Positions 36,459 to 47,023 are shown, numbered from the stretch's first letter. The stretch: DNA of 64,000 nt from Pirellula sp. SH-Sr6A (GCF_001610875.1 NZ_CP011272.1:5313988-5377987); one strand, 5' to 3'. Notes: a model not told the origin generated them from the letters alone. Numbers and translations are program-made.

Positions 36459-37280
36459 ATGATTCACTCTGCCGTTACTCTGTCGCTCGTCCCGGAAGCC
36501 ACTGGCGGTCCATTCGTGTTTTGGAACGATGCCAACGACGCGATCCGCACCGCTTGCGAACTCGGGTTTGATGCGATCGAGGTCTTTCCCCCCGATGCCC
36601 AGACGGTTCAAGCATTGCAGTTACCGTCTCGACTCTCTGGATTGAAGGTCGCTGCCATCGGAACAGGGGCTGGATGGGTAAAGCACAAATTATTGCTCTG
36701 CGATCCCGATGGCGCTCAACGACGTAGAGCGATCGAGTTCGTCGAATCGATCATGCGCGTGGCTGCTTCATTAGAAACCTCCGCCATCGTAGGGAGCATG
36801 CAGGGTCGTTCTAGCCCAACACTTTCCAAGTCAGAAGCTCGTAAATGGTTGCGTGATTCATTGGAGCAATTGAACGAGCTCGCTACAGTGCTTGGTCGTC
36901 CTTTGTTTTACGAACCCCTCAATCGTTATGAGACCGATCAAGCCACCACCTTGGCGCAAGGGGCGGAACTCATAGATGGGCTCGGTTCGACCCTGTTGCT
37001 CGCGGATTGGTTTCATATGAATATCGAAGAGGCCGATATGGTGGCATCGATCCGGGATTGCGCAGGGCGTATTGGGCATGTGCATTTCGCCGATTCGAAT
37101 CGGCAGGCGATCGGAAAAGGGCACTTGGACTGGCTTCCGTTGGTTCAAGCCCTCGAAGAAACGGGCTACAGCGGCTATCTCAGTGCTGAAGTTTTCTCTC
37201 TACCCAGCGCTCGCGAAGCCGCACAGCAAACCATCGACTCCTTCAACCGCATCCAGTTCCGCTCCACTGCGACGAGCTAA
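36459..37280 (+). CDS. Sugar phosphate isomerase/epimerase-type TIM-barrel protein
   Basis: 273 residues, AP-endonuclease-2/xylose-isomerase-like fold. Metal-binding residues are indicated by FYEPLNRYET (Glu), LLLADWFHMNIEEAD (Asp and His), IGHVHFADSNRQAIGKGHLDW (His, Asp) and YLSAEVF (Glu). The pattern suits hydroxypyruvate isomerase or 3-keto-sugar/inositol-type epimerases. No signal peptide. It starts 29 bp after the SGNH esterase and is followed by tex, so it may be co-transcribed with the esterase. Confidence 0.85.
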   Translation: MIHSAVTLSLVPEATGGPFVFWNDANDAIRTACELGFDAIEVFPPDAQTVQALQLPSRLSGLKVAAIGTGAGWVKHKLLLCDPDGAQRRRAIEFVESIMRVAASLETSAIVGSMQGRSSPTLSKSEARKWLRDSLEQLNELATVLGRPLFYEPLNRYETDQATTLAQGAELIDGLGSTLLLADWFHMNIEEADMVASIRDCAGRIGHVHFADSNRQAIGKGHLDWLPLVQALEETGYSGYLSAEVFSLPSAREAAQQTIDSFNRIQFRSTATS

Positions 37281-37326
37281 TCAAGCAATGTCGTGAAGCC
37301 TGCTCGCGTATTCCCAACCAATCTCC

Positions 37327-39510
37327 ATGTCTTCCCAAAATCTCGTTGAAGTCCCGTTCGATTTGAAAGCGATTTGCACTGAAATCGCGAAGGCTATTCA
37401 AGTTCAATCGGCGCAAGTGGTCGCAGCGGTGGAATTGCTAGATGCCGGCAATACGATCCCGTTTATCGCCCGCTACCGAAAAGAAGCGACCCGAGGCCTC
37501 GATGAAGTTGCTTTGCGGTTCATCCAAGATTCACTTGAAAAAGCCCGGGAGCTTCATGCTCGCAAGGGAACCGTGCTGAAGACCATCTGCGAACTTGGCG
37601 CCCTCACTCCCGAATTGCAGAAACAGATATTAACGTGCGAAGATCTTTCTACGCTGGAGGCGATCTATGCGCCGTACAAACCCAAACGTCGTACGCGAGC
37701 GACTCTTGCAAAAGAACGCGGGCTCGAACCTTTAGCGCAACTGTTGCTCCGCCAAGCCAACCTTGGAAAACCGCGTCTCGAAGTCCTCAAGCCTTACGTG
37801 CAGTTGGAGCTTGGGGTGCCGGACGAGGAAGCAGCCTTAGCGGGAGCTTTAGACATCGTTGCAGAACAATGGTCGGAGGATGCAGAAACTCGCATTTGGA
37901 TTGCGGACCTAGCAATGAAGCGCGGTCTGATTGTCTCGAAGGTGAAACGTGGCAAGAAGGAGGCTGCTGATAAATTCGAGCAATACCTCGACTATCGTGA
38001 ACTCGTTTCCAAGATCCCTTCGCACCGATTCTTGGCGATCCAGCGAGGCGAAACGGAAGGAGTTCTCAATGCGAGCTTGGAAGTAGATCGCGATGATGTA
38101 ATCGCTCAAATGCGTTCGCACTTTGTCAGGAATCCAAGATTTGAATTTCATCGCGAACTCAATGCCACGGTGGAGGATTGCTTCGACCGTTTGCTATTAC
38201 CCGTCACCGAGTCGACGGTGATGCAGAAACTCAAAGAACGTTCTGACGAAGAAGCTATCCAGGTATTTGCTAAAAACCTGCGAGAACTGCTCCTTGCCCC
38301 TCCCGCCGGCCCACGTGTAACTCTGGGAGTTGACCCTGGATTTCGCACGGGTTGCAAACTAGCCGTTGTCGACGGCACCGGAAAGTATCTTGCGCACGCG
38401 ACCATTTACCCCACACCTCCAACCTCCGATGCAGCGGGTGCCGAGAAGATCATTCTCGGTCTTATTCAGCGTTACAAAATCGAGCTGATCGCAATAGGCA
38501 ACGGGACCGCGTCGCGAGAAACGGACTCGTTCTTCACCAATCTTCTGCGATCGCATCAGCTTTCCATCACCAAAGCCATGGTGAGCGAGTCGGGAGCTTC
38601 GATCTATTCCGCCAGCGAACTCGCCGGGCGTGAATATCCGGATTTGGATGTGACCGTGCGAGGCGCTATCAGCATCGCGCATCGACTGCAGGATCCCTTA
38701 GCAGAATTGGTGAAGACGGATCCCAAATCCATCGGTGTAGGCCAATACCAACACGACGTTAACCAGTCGCTTTTGAAGAAGTGTTTGGAACGGGAGGTGG
38801 AGTCGTGCGTGAATCGAGTCGGGGTCGACCTCAACATGGCGAGCGTCTCATTGTTATCGTTCGTTTCAGGAATTGGACCCAAGCTAGCGGAAAACATAGT
38901 GCGTTTCCGCGATGAAAAAGGACGCTTCGCCGATCGCCAGCAGCTCATGAAAGTCCCGAAGCTTGGTCCTAAAGCATTCGAACAATCGGCGGGTTTTCTA
39001 CGCATTCGCGAAGGTGCGCAACCTCTCGACAACTCCGCAGTCCATCCCGAGTGCTATCCGCTGGTGGAACGCATCGCGAAACACTTGCGTGTACCGGTCG
39101 AACAAATGGTCGGCATGCAAGGCATAGAGCAGAAAGTGCGAGCCAACGATCTTGCCGACAGTTCGTTCGGCGCGATGACAATCACCGATGTGATTCAAGA
39201 GTTAAGCAAGCCGGGACGCGATCCTCGGCGTGAATTCCAAGCAGTCCGGTTCTCGGACGAAGTCCAATCCATGGAGGACCTCAAGGAGGGAATGGTTTTG
39301 GAAGGCTTGATCACGAACGTGACTCACTTTGGAGCGTTCGTCGACATTGGAGTCCATCAAGACGGTTTGATCCATATCTCGCAACTTTCGAACACGTTTG
39401 TGAAAGACCCCAACGACATCGTCTCGGTTGGGGACATGGTGAAGGTGAAAGTCCTCGAAGTGGATATTCCCAAGAAGAGAATTTCGCTCACTCGCAAGTT
39501 CCAACAGTAG
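37327..39510 (+). CDS. tex: Tex-family RNA-binding transcription accessory protein
   Basis: 727 residues. Tex binds nucleic acid and affects transcription and stress tolerance. The N-terminal helical part contains NTIPFIARYRKEATRGLDEV, a family signature. The YqgF-like domain has GVDPGFRTGCKLAVVD near 335. The helix-hairpin-helix region has SFVSGIGPKLAENIVRFRDEKGRF and KVPKLGPKAFEQSAGFLRI. The C-terminal S1 domain has GMVLEGLITNVTHFGAFVDIGVHQDGLIHISQL. Order and length match Tex. Single gene, convergent with the GNAT gene. Confidence 0.96.
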   Translation: MSSQNLVEVPFDLKAICTEIAKAIQVQSAQVVAAVELLDAGNTIPFIARYRKEATRGLDEVALRFIQDSLEKARELHARKGTVLKTICELGALTPELQKQILTCEDLSTLEAIYAPYKPKRRTRATLAKERGLEPLAQLLLRQANLGKPRLEVLKPYVQLELGVPDEEAALAGALDIVAEQWSEDAETRIWIADLAMKRGLIVSKVKRGKKEAADKFEQYLDYRELVSKIPSHRFLAIQRGETEGVLNASLEVDRDDVIAQMRSHFVRNPRFEFHRELNATVEDCFDRLLLPVTESTVMQKLKERSDEEAIQVFAKNLRELLLAPPAGPRVTLGVDPGFRTGCKLAVVDGTGKYLAHATIYPTPPTSDAAGAEKIILGLIQRYKIELIAIGNGTASRETDSFFTNLLRSHQLSITKAMVSESGASIYSASELAGREYPDLDVTVRGAISIAHRLQDPLAELVKTDPKSIGVGQYQHDVNQSLLKKCLEREVESCVNRVGVDLNMASVSLLSFVSGIGPKLAENIVRFRDEKGRFADRQQLMKVPKLGPKAFEQSAGFLRIREGAQPLDNSAVHPECYPLVERIAKHLRVPVEQMVGMQGIEQKVRANDLADSSFGAMTITDVIQELSKPGRDPRREFQAVRFSDEVQSMEDLKEGMVLEGLITNVTHFGAFVDIGVHQDGLIHISQLSNTFVKDPNDIVSVGDMVKVKVLEVDIPKKRISLTRKFQQ

Positions 39511-39527
39511 GCGAAAGTCCGATGCGA

Positions 39528-40361
39528 CTACCCAAGTGCTGGATCGGCAAGGGCGAACATCGTCGCCCAGTGAGGGGTGGGAGCCGATCCAATCGTCATG
39601 CGAAACAAGGTACGCACCGGCGAAAATCCATGGAGAGTCGCCAAATACACGGCACCTGTATTTTGCGAGGGGATGTCCCAAAATAAATCGCGATCCGTCC
39701 GTGCAGTGAGCTCGCTCACAATTGGAGCAGCGGATTGTTCGGTAGCGGATATCGGTCCCAAGTAATCTGCGATCCGGCCCGCGCGGAGCAAACCAAACGA
39801 ACCATCGGGGCACGTGACCGCTTGGGAGCTTTCGGCCAATCGGGCCAACAATTCGCTACGATGGGCGCCAAAGGTGACTCGGTCCAGCGTGCAATGGTTT
39901 TCGGCAAGAGCCCCCTGCGAATCACCCGTCGATCGGTTTGGGTAATGGGGTGTGTTGCTTGCGTTTCCGGGCCTATGCCAACGATGGAATGCAAGTTCAG
40001 TTCGAAAACCCAACTGATCGTACAGCGTCTTGCCGACCGGAGTCGCATCCAATTGGATGGAGCGAATGGAACGCGACTGCAATTCGGCAATGGCGCGTTC
40101 CATTAAACGTCTCCCGATTCCTAGCCGTCGCAGACGGTGGTCTACGAGCATCATTCCAATCCAGGCCAAATCGGTACCGTAGCAAATCGTTGTGACCGTT
40201 CCGGCCAGGGTGCCATCTAGCCGGGCCACGAAGCATCCGTTGGGAGCTAATCCGAGCACACGATGCCAATCGGCAGGTAGCTGGTTCCATCCCGCTTGTT
40301 CCACGAGTTGCATTGCATGGGGGATATCATCTTCCGTGAAGAGTTCAATCGATAGGGACAC
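39528..40361 (-). CDS. GNAT N-acetyltransferase with C-terminal YitH/HolE-like domain
   Basis: 277 residues. The N-terminal GNAT domain (about 1-130) has GTVTTICYGTDLAWIGMMLV, the acetyl-CoA loop RRLGIGRRLMERAI and a typical YDQLGF near 120. The C-terminal half (about 140-277) resembles the second domain of YitH/HolE-type acetyltransferases (GPISATEQSAAPIV, FRMTIG near the end). The substrate is unknown. It is convergent with tex (17 bp) and divergent from the epimerase-like gene at 40450. Confidence 0.85.
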   Translation of the reverse strand: MSLSIELFTEDDIPHAMQLVEQAGWNQLPADWHRVLGLAPNGCFVARLDGTLAGTVTTICYGTDLAWIGMMLVDHRLRRLGIGRRLMERAIAELQSRSIRSIQLDATPVGKTLYDQLGFRTELAFHRWHRPGNASNTPHYPNRSTGDSQGALAENHCTLDRVTFGAHRSELLARLAESSQAVTCPDGSFGLLRAGRIADYLGPISATEQSAAPIVSELTARTDRDLFWDIPSQNTGAVYLATLHGFSPVRTLFRMTIGSAPTPHWATMFALADPALG

Positions 40362-40449
40362 TGCATTTCCTCTCCAAACCTACAACGACGCGGAATGTTT
40401 ATACTGTTGCGACCGCATCTGACTTTTTCCTTACCCACACCTGGACACA

Positions 40450-41496
40450 ATGGCCACCGAATTACCTGATTTGATCGAGACTGAAGATCAGCTCGACGCC
40501 ATTCTAACAAAGCCAGACTCTGGTGTTCTCGAGTCTGTTCGAGAATTGGAATCACCCCTAGTCGTGGTCGGGGCCGGTGGCAAGATGGGACCGACCTTGG
40601 CCGTATTAGCCAAGCGTGCCGCAGAAGCGATAGGGAAGGATCTTCAAGTGATCGCGGCCAGTCGATTTCGGAATCCAGCAGCGCGAGATTGGTTGGAAGG
40701 TCAAGGTGTTGAAACACGGTGCACGGATCTCCTTTGCCGCGACAACGTTTCCAAACTCCCCGAAACGAGCAATCTGCTCTATCTGGTGGGGATGAAATTC
40801 GGGACATCCGTCGACCCGGTACCGACATGGGTCACAAATACGATTGCACCGATGCACGTTTCCGAGCGCTATCGTGGTTGCAAAGTCGTTGCGCTGTCGA
40901 CGGGAAATGTCTACCCCAATGTCCCCATCGCCACGGGAGGCTGTTCTGAGGACCAAGCCCTAACACCGCATGGGGAGTATGCCAACGCTGCCGTTGCGCG
41001 CGAACGGTTATTTCAGTACTATTCCCGCTTGGATTCGCAGGCTAACCCCACGGTGTTGCTCCGACTCAATTATGCGCACGATTTGCGATACGGTGTGTTG
41101 ACGGATATCGCGACCAAAGTTTGGAACGGCGAACCCATTTCACTCGATGTCGGGTATTTCAACGCGATCTGGCAGGGAGATGCGAATGCCATGTGTCTGC
41201 GTGCCTTTCGATATTGTGAATCCCCTTCGGTGGCGATCAATATGACCAGCCCGTCGATTTACTCGGTGCGGGTCGTCGCAGAACAGTTTGGTAATCTCCT
41301 CGGACGAACACCGTCCTTCTCCGGGAATGAGCAACCGCTGGCGCTGATCAGTAACACGGATCGGATGGTGGAGAGACTCGGTCGACCTTTGGTTTCGTTG
41401 GAAACCATGATGCGATGGATCGGTCACTGGATTCAAACAGGTGGCCGGCTTCTGAACAAACCCACGCACTTTGAGAGTCGAGATGGAAAATATTGA
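40450..41496 (+). CDS. NAD-dependent epimerase/dehydratase-like protein
   Basis: 348 residues, Rossmann-fold SDR. The nucleotide-binding motif is VVVGAGGKMGPTLAVL (about 37-52), a GxxGxxG variant. The STGNVYP strand leads to catalytic Ser/Thr-Tyr, but the usual YxxxK reads YANAAVARE, so catalysis is uncertain. The LRLNYAHDLRYGVLTDIA segment is found in nucleotide-sugar epimerases. It overlaps the next gene by 14 bases and forms a catabolic-looking unit with a DHDPS-like and, on the other strand, a MocA-like protein. Confidence 0.82.
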   Translation: MATELPDLIETEDQLDAILTKPDSGVLESVRELESPLVVVGAGGKMGPTLAVLAKRAAEAIGKDLQVIAASRFRNPAARDWLEGQGVETRCTDLLCRDNVSKLPETSNLLYLVGMKFGTSVDPVPTWVTNTIAPMHVSERYRGCKVVALSTGNVYPNVPIATGGCSEDQALTPHGEYANAAVARERLFQYYSRLDSQANPTVLLRLNYAHDLRYGVLTDIATKVWNGEPISLDVGYFNAIWQGDANAMCLRAFRYCESPSVAINMTSPSIYSVRVVAEQFGNLLGRTPSFSGNEQPLALISNTDRMVERLGRPLVSLETMMRWIGHWIQTGGRLLNKPTHFESRDGKY

Positions 41497-42556
41497 GGCG
41501 CTGCGTCGCCAGTTGTTGGAGGGGTTGGTCATTCCGGCCCACCCCCTGGCTCTGAGAAAAGATCGATCGTTCGATGAGGTCAGCCAAGCGCGTTTGAGCC
41601 GCTACTACCTCGATTGCGGAGCGGGTGGTTTGGCTGTGGGCGTCCACACAACGCAGTTTGCCATTCACGATCCACGGGTTGGACTGCTAGAACCGGTATT
41701 GCGTCTTGCCTGCGAGATCGCGCGAGGTAGGTCGCATCGCGACACGGTGTTGGTGGCTGGCCTTTGTGGCGACACACAACAGGTCACCGTGGAAGCCGAG
41801 TTGGCACGATCGATCGGATATGACGTCGGGTTGCTTTCTCTCGGTGCGATGAAGGATGCTTCGGAAAGGGATGTACTCGATCATTGCCTCCGGGCGAGTG
41901 AGATCATTCCACTCTTCGGTTTTTATTTGCAACCCGCCGTGGGAGGCAGAGTTCTTTCGTATCGTTTTTGGCGTGACTTTTGCGAGTTGCCCAACGTGGT
42001 CGCGATCAAGATAGCACCATTCAATCGTTATCAAACCTTGGATGTCGTCCGGGCATTGCACGATTCCCATCGACTCGACGAGATCGCTCTCTATACCGGA
42101 AACGATGACTCCATTCTGGTCGATTTGTGTAGCGAATACTTCCTCGGTGAAACCCATGCAAACCGTCCTGTACGATTCCAGGGTGGGTTACTGGGCCATT
42201 GGGCTTGCTGGACCCACACGGCGGTAGAACTGCATCGACGCTGCCAGCGGGTGTTCAAACTATCTCCCGATGAAAGCACCACCGAGCTACGAGAGCTCTT
42301 GCGATTGTCCCATCAAATCACCGACATGAATGCCGCCATCTTCGACGCGGCGAATCGATTTCACGGATGCATCGCGGGGATCCAAGAAGTCCTATATGGG
42401 CAGGGATTGATCGAATCCAATTGTTGTCTGGACGAACAAGAAACGCTCAGTCCTGGTCAGGCGGAAGAAATCGATCGCGTTCAACGACTCTATCCGCACT
42501 TGATCGACGATATGTATGTCAGCCGATGGATGGATGGTCAAGAAAAGAATGGATGA
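41483..42556 (+). CDS. Dihydrodipicolinate synthase/N-acetylneuraminate lyase family protein
   Basis: 357 residues from the ATG at 41483 (a TTG at 41471 would add four). Class I aldolase TIM barrel: the Schiff-base Lys is seen in PNVVAIKIAPFNRY near residue 178 and YTGNDDSIL further on. LVIPAHPLALRKD and GGLAVGVHTTQF match the family's first strands. The C-terminus is longer than in DapA (about 60 extra residues), as in proteins that act on sugar acids. Not a lysine-biosynthesis DapA; probably a sugar-acid aldolase or dehydratase. It overlaps the epimerase-like gene. Confidence 0.82.
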   Translation: MENIEALRRQLLEGLVIPAHPLALRKDRSFDEVSQARLSRYYLDCGAGGLAVGVHTTQFAIHDPRVGLLEPVLRLACEIARGRSHRDTVLVAGLCGDTQQVTVEAELARSIGYDVGLLSLGAMKDASERDVLDHCLRASEIIPLFGFYLQPAVGGRVLSYRFWRDFCELPNVVAIKIAPFNRYQTLDVVRALHDSHRLDEIALYTGNDDSILVDLCSEYFLGETHANRPVRFQGGLLGHWACWTHTAVELHRRCQRVFKLSPDESTTELRELLRLSHQITDMNAAIFDAANRFHGCIAGIQEVLYGQGLIESNCCLDEQETLSPGQAEEIDRVQRLYPHLIDDMYVSRWMDGQEKNG

Positions 42557-42577
42557 GCATCGGGCGCACACGGACGA

Positions 42578-43654
42578 TCACATCCATAGACCGCTTGCTT
42601 TCAGAACCGTTCGTTGCACCGCCAAGTCATGATCGTAACTGTAGGCAAAGTCCTTTTCGCTGCGGATTGCCTTTGCCATGTCGAGCGCGTCATCAACGTA
42701 ACGCGTGTAGCGAGGGAGTTCGATAGTTTGTTCCCCCTTTCGAAACTTCCCCCGGGGCCGATCTAGAAGCAGGCGTACTTTGGGATTATCGAGCGGTTCG
42801 ATGTGAAATGTTCCCTCGGTACCGCACACGACGAGATGACGGCGATTTCCACCGTCGACTTCTAGGCAACTGGTTTTAACGGTCGCCGAGGCGGTGGGAT
42901 ATTCTAGTACTGCCAGCATATTGTCTTGCAGTGTATCGGCGATGGATGAGCTGTGTTTACTCGAAACATAGACCGATTGGGGTTCACCCAGGATTCGCAC
43001 CACCAAGTCGATAAGATGGCAACCGAGTTCAAACATCATGCCGCCGGGGTAGGCTGCAGGAACCTTTCGTTCGGCCGAGGTCATTTGTTTGCTCATCACC
43101 GCGTGGACTTCGAACACATCCCCGAGCCAGCCAGCATCTAGGAATTCATGAAGCAGACGAATGGCAGGGTTGTAACGATACATATACCCCATCTGCACGA
43201 TGCGATTCCCCCGTCGAGCAATCTCCAAGACTTGCTCTAGCTCAGGAAGCGACGTTCCTGCTGGCTTATCGATGTGCACATGACACCCCGCATCCAAGCA
43301 AGCCGCCGAGTGGCGAAGCAAGTCGCGAATTTCCGTTTCAATGAGCACGGCTTGCAAGCCGGGCTGGGCAAGCAGTTCCTCACGCGTCATCCAGGGCAAT
43401 CCTCGGTAGGGTTCTTTGTCGGTTGCCGATCGGCGTAGAGCTTCATCCTCTTCGACGATTCCAATCACTTCAAAGTCCGGTGAACGACGATAGACCGAGA
43501 GCTTTGACGCATGGGCGTGCGCCACTCCGATTTGTCCCATTCGAATCGGTCGATTCTCCGGAGCAGTCGACGCGAGAGAGATCAAGGGAGACAGAACGCT
43601 CAACGAGGTGCAGGAAAGAGTGTTCGCCATCATTCGGCGACGCGAATGGTTCAT
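42578..43654 (-). CDS. Exported Gfo/Idh/MocA-family oxidoreductase
   Basis: 358 residues. The N-terminus SRRRMMANTLSC looks like a Tat-type signal (RR followed by a hydrophobic segment), so the enzyme may be exported with its bound cofactor. The Rossmann part begins IRMGQIGVAHAHASKL, in which GxGxxG is loosely kept. The conserved HIDKPAG (catalytic-site Lys) and YMYRYNPAIRLL are typical, as is FELGCHLIDLV. The start ATG lies 1 base after the stop of the sigma-54 activator gene, so the two are translationally coupled. Probably oxidises a sugar together with the DHDPS-like and epimerase-like enzymes. Confidence 0.86.
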   Translation of the reverse strand: MNHSRRRMMANTLSCTSLSVLSPLISLASTAPENRPIRMGQIGVAHAHASKLSVYRRSPDFEVIGIVEEDEALRRSATDKEPYRGLPWMTREELLAQPGLQAVLIETEIRDLLRHSAACLDAGCHVHIDKPAGTSLPELEQVLEIARRGNRIVQMGYMYRYNPAIRLLHEFLDAGWLGDVFEVHAVMSKQMTSAERKVPAAYPGGMMFELGCHLIDLVVRILGEPQSVYVSSKHSSSIADTLQDNMLAVLEYPTASATVKTSCLEVDGGNRRHLVVCGTEGTFHIEPLDNPKVRLLLDRPRGKFRKGEQTIELPRYTRYVDDALDMAKAIRSEKDFAYSYDHDLAVQRTVLKASGLWM

Positions 43655-43655
43655 G

Positions 43656-45551
43656 TTATCCCCCTTCGGGTTGATTCATTCCCAGCTGTTTCATCTTGCG
43701 ATAGAGGTTGGATCGTTGAAGACCCATTCGCTCCGCCGCTTGGGTGACGTTGCGATGCGAAGCTTTGATTTGCTCCTCGATATACCGGATCTGGAAGTCG
43801 GCCGTAGCGTCTGCGAGCGACTTGTGCAAATCGATTCCTCCGGGCTCGGACGACTGCTGCGAGCGAGGGGAGCGAACGAAGTCAATCGCCTCGTCATGCA
43901 CGACATCGTCGGTCGATAGATAGGCAACCCGTTCGACGATATTGCGAAGCTCTCGAACATTGCCTGGCCAATCATGCGCAAGCAATCGACGTTTGGCATT
44001 CTCGCTCCAAGCGGGCTTGGGGCGCCCAATCTTCGTACAAAACATGGCCATGAAAAAATCGGCCAGCTCGAGGATATCTGAACTTCGTTGTCGGAGCGGT
44101 GGTAGATTGATCGTGACCACCGTCAAGCGGAAGTAAAGGTCTTCGCGAAATTTCTTCTGCCTAACCAATTCCACTAGGTTTTGATTGGTAGCGGCGATCA
44201 CCCGTACATTGACGGGGATAGTGTTTGACCCGCCGACACGGACGACGACTTTCTCTTCCAAAACGCGCAGCAATTTGGCTTGGCCGGCCAAGCTCATGTC
44301 GCCGATCTCATCGAGGAACAAGGTTCCACCCGAGGCCAACTCAAACTTCCCTGTTCTCGTTTCATGCGCGTCGGTGAAGGCACCTTTCTCGTGTCCGAAT
44401 AACTCACTTTCGAGCAGTGTTTCGGTGATGGCTGCACAATTGACTGCGATGAACGGTTCGTAACGTCGTTTGCTCTGGTAGTGGATTTGTCGCGATACCA
44501 CTTCCTTACCGGTACCGTTTTCGCCGAGGATCAAGACCGCGAGGTCGGTATCGCCAACTCTCTCGATGGTCTTTTTCAAGGATTCCATTTCTGAAGAATT
44601 GCCGATCAACTGCACTTGCTGGACGGCATCTCGCGTGAGGCGATCACGCGTTTGAACCAATCGCTGCATCTGCTGTGTATTGGCAAGTGCGGCGGATGCG
44701 TGTCGAGCGAGTTCCAGCAAATCGATTTCATCTTGATTGTCGAAGCGACCATCGGCATGGTTGATGACTTCAAAGACACCCATGGGTTTGCCACGTGGGT
44801 CGAGCAACGGGACGGCCAGCAAGGAGTCGGTGCGATATCCACTGCTCGTATCGACACGCCGATCCACTTCGTCGCGAGGGTCAGAGCGGTCCCAGCGGCG
44901 TGGTTGAAGGCTCTTTAGAACCGCGCCCGCGACCCCTTTGTCATCGGCGATGCGAAGCGGTTTCCCTTCGATCCCGAGTGCTGGGTGCCCCACGAGTTCG
45001 CGAGCGGACTTGTCCCAAAGGAAGATGCTGGCGCGATCGCATTTGAGCAATCGTGTCGCCGCTTGCGCGATGTCTTGGAGCAGCCGATCAAGATCTTGAT
45101 GAGAGTGCCAATCGGCGGCGACATTAAGGATTTGGTTGAGCCGAATGACTTCGCGAGACTTTTGCTGTTGTCGATGCCAGATATCGATGGCGCGCGCGAT
45201 GGCAACGCTATCGGTTTCCACGTCCGCACGTAGTTTCGTAGAGACGGGAGGGTGCAAGCACAGCACGAGGTCGCGATGGGTCTCACTGTGGAGGGGATAA
45301 TACGACCAAATGCCTGACTCTGCTGCCGATCGGGAATCGAGCGCTTCACTGGCGGAGTTCCAATCGGGAGGTTCTGGTGCCGAAACTCCCAATTGCAGCG
45401 ACTTCTTCCAAGCCCCCTTGGCTCCTTGCATTAGAACAAGAGACTTGGAGCCCACGTGTGAGAGCCAAGCGGAAAGCGGGGCTTGGAGGAGCTGATCGAT
45501 CGCTCGTGCCCCTTCCAAGGTTTGAAAAAGATTTTCGACGAGAGAGCTCAT
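43656..45551 (-). CDS. Sigma-54-dependent transcriptional activator (GAF-AAA+-Fis HTH)
   Basis: 631 residues. A variable N-terminal part and a GAF domain (about 150-300, including [19 protein letters not shown]) are followed by the AAA+ domain (about 315-550): Walker A GENGTGKE, the sigma-54-contact loop GAFTDA instead of the usual GAFTGA, Walker [12 protein letters not shown] and the R-finger region. The Fis-type HTH at the C-terminus has [29 protein letters not shown] suggests a small-molecule ligand, not phosphorylation. It forms an operon with the MocA-like gene, which it may regulate along with nearby genes. Confidence 0.93.
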   Translation of the reverse strand: MSSLVENLFQTLEGARAIDQLLQAPLSAWLSHVGSKSLVLMQGAKGAWKKSLQLGVSAPEPPDWNSASEALDSRSAAESGIWSYYPLHSETHRDLVLCLHPPVSTKLRADVETDSVAIARAIDIWHRQQQKSREVIRLNQILNVAADWHSHQDLDRLLQDIAQAATRLLKCDRASIFLWDKSARELVGHPALGIEGKPLRIADDKGVAGAVLKSLQPRRWDRSDPRDEVDRRVDTSSGYRTDSLLAVPLLDPRGKPMGVFEVINHADGRFDNQDEIDLLELARHASAALANTQQMQRLVQTRDRLTRDAVQQVQLIGNSSEMESLKKTIERVGDTDLAVLILGENGTGKEVVSRQIHYQSKRRYEPFIAVNCAAITETLLESELFGHEKGAFTDAHETRTGKFELASGGTLFLDEIGDMSLAGQAKLLRVLEEKVVVRVGGSNTIPVNVRVIAATNQNLVELVRQKKFREDLYFRLTVVTINLPPLRQRSSDILELADFFMAMFCTKIGRPKPAWSENAKRRLLAHDWPGNVRELRNIVERVAYLSTDDVVHDEAIDFVRSPRSQQSSEPGGIDLHKSLADATADFQIRYIEEQIKASHRNVTQAAERMGLQRSNLYRKMKQLGMNQPEGG

Positions 45552-45559
45552 AGATTGCT

Positions 45560-47023
45560 CTACGCTTCTTCTGCTTCAGGTCCTGGTTCAGGTAGGAAGA
45601 AGCTAAGCACTGCCCCGACCAATGCGTAACCTCCCGCCACGCAAGCGCCGACGACGGCGATCTGAGCAGGATTCGGTGGTTTTGATTCGGAGAGTGTCAG
45701 TGTTAAGAACGCCGCAAAGGTACCGATAATCCGGCCACCGATGTTGGCTGCAAAACTTTCACCTGTTCCCCGCAAATGGACGGGGAATACCAGCGGAATG
45801 TAATTGCCCCAGAAGCTGAACTGCGCAACGGTGAGGAAACCTGCGATAAAGATCCCCCAGCGAATCGTCTCAAGCGATTCCTCTTGTAGGCTCGTAGAGA
45901 TCCACCAGAAGAAAACGGGGATAAAAATGAGGGCGGGCCAGCTGAACATTCGGAAGAGATCGCGGCGCGTGATCGCGAGGAGTGCGACGAGCGCGAATGC
46001 GACGCGGCCGAGGAGACCTCCCATTTCTTGCATGCTCGCGACCTCAGCCGCTGCACCATCATTGGCGGTACGGGCGATCGCTTTGATTTGTTGTTCGGTC
46101 AACTCCGGTTGCCCTTCCTTCGCCGCTTTCTCTTTGGCTTCCGCTACAGCTGCCTTCCCGACCGCCAGGATCTCTTTATGACCTCCAACCGGGGCCTTCA
46201 GAATTTGCGGTAGTTGTTGAATCGCTCCAAATGCGATGCCATAAGAAGCTGCAAACATCAGGGTGGTAACAATGGTTGTTTTTGCCAATTGAGGACTGAA
46301 CAACTCCAAGATGTTGGGGCGTTTGAGTGTCCCGGCCGTTTTCTTGATTTGCCACGCGGGAGACTCGGGCAGGAAAGGGCGAATAAAGATCAAAGGGAGA
46401 GCGGGGATCACACCCGAAATCAGCGTGTAACGCCAAGCTTCGTGAACGCCATAAATGGCGGGAACCAACTGCCGTTGAGCGAGGTATGCGCAAAGACCAG
46501 CGGAAATCGCGACCAGGATGCCTCCCAGCGAAGAGAAGGCTTGGGTAAAGCCGAGCACCTTTTCCCGTTGCTTAGGATCGCTGAAGAGCTCGGCAAGCCA
46601 AGCGACTGCGGCGACAAACTCGACGCAAACACCGACAAACACCAAGCATCGACAGAGGAGGAGCTGATAAAGATTGGTGGTAAAACCAGCCGCCAAGGCC
46701 GCGAAGGCGTAGAGGAGAATACTGTACGTCAATACCCGTCGGCGTCCCCAGTAATCGGTCAAGTAACCGCCGAGCAAGCCGAAAATGCCTCCTACAAACG
46801 CAGGAACAAAGAACAATGTTCGAGCCCATCGAATGTAATCTTCCGACCCAGGGGTCATCTTCCCTTGGGTTAACGATCCGATTGCCGAGTCCAAGATCAG
46901 CGGGAGCATCAGAAGCTCGTAGATGTCAAACGCAAATCCGATGGAAGCCATGATACAAACGAGCCAAACAACGGTTTTGCTCATGGGGGCTGGCGTTTGA
47001 TTCGCAGATGAACTCATAGACAT
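45560..47023 (-). CDS. MFS transporter
   Basis: 487 residues from the ATG at 47021-47023 (a longer in-frame start would add 21 residues). About twelve hydrophobic segments are visible. The MFS signature between TM2 and TM3 reads [14 protein letters not shown] near 85, and [11 protein letters not shown] follows TM6. A charged cytoplasmic insert of about 60 residues ([20 protein letters not shown]) interrupts the second half near residues 300-340. The closest type is the sugar/aromatic-acid MHS-like branch, but the substrate is unassigned. It is 9 bp upstream of the sigma-54 activator start on the same strand, so the three minus-strand genes form one unit. Confidence 0.88.
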   Translation of the reverse strand: MSMSSSANQTPAPMSKTVVWLVCIMASIGFAFDIYELLMLPLILDSAIGSLTQGKMTPGSEDYIRWARTLFFVPAFVGGIFGLLGGYLTDYWGRRRVLTYSILLYAFAALAAGFTTNLYQLLLCRCLVFVGVCVEFVAAVAWLAELFSDPKQREKVLGFTQAFSSLGGILVAISAGLCAYLAQRQLVPAIYGVHEAWRYTLISGVIPALPLIFIRPFLPESPAWQIKKTAGTLKRPNILELFSPQLAKTTIVTTLMFAASYGIAFGAIQQLPQILKAPVGGHKEILAVGKAAVAEAKEKAAKEGQPELTEQQIKAIARTANDGAAAEVASMQEMGGLLGRVAFALVALLAITRRDLFRMFSWPALIFIPVFFWWISTSLQEESLETIRWGIFIAGFLTVAQFSFWGNYIPLVFPVHLRGTGESFAANIGGRIIGTFAAFLTLTLSESKPPNPAQIAVVGACVAGGYALVGAVLSFFLPEPGPEAEEA

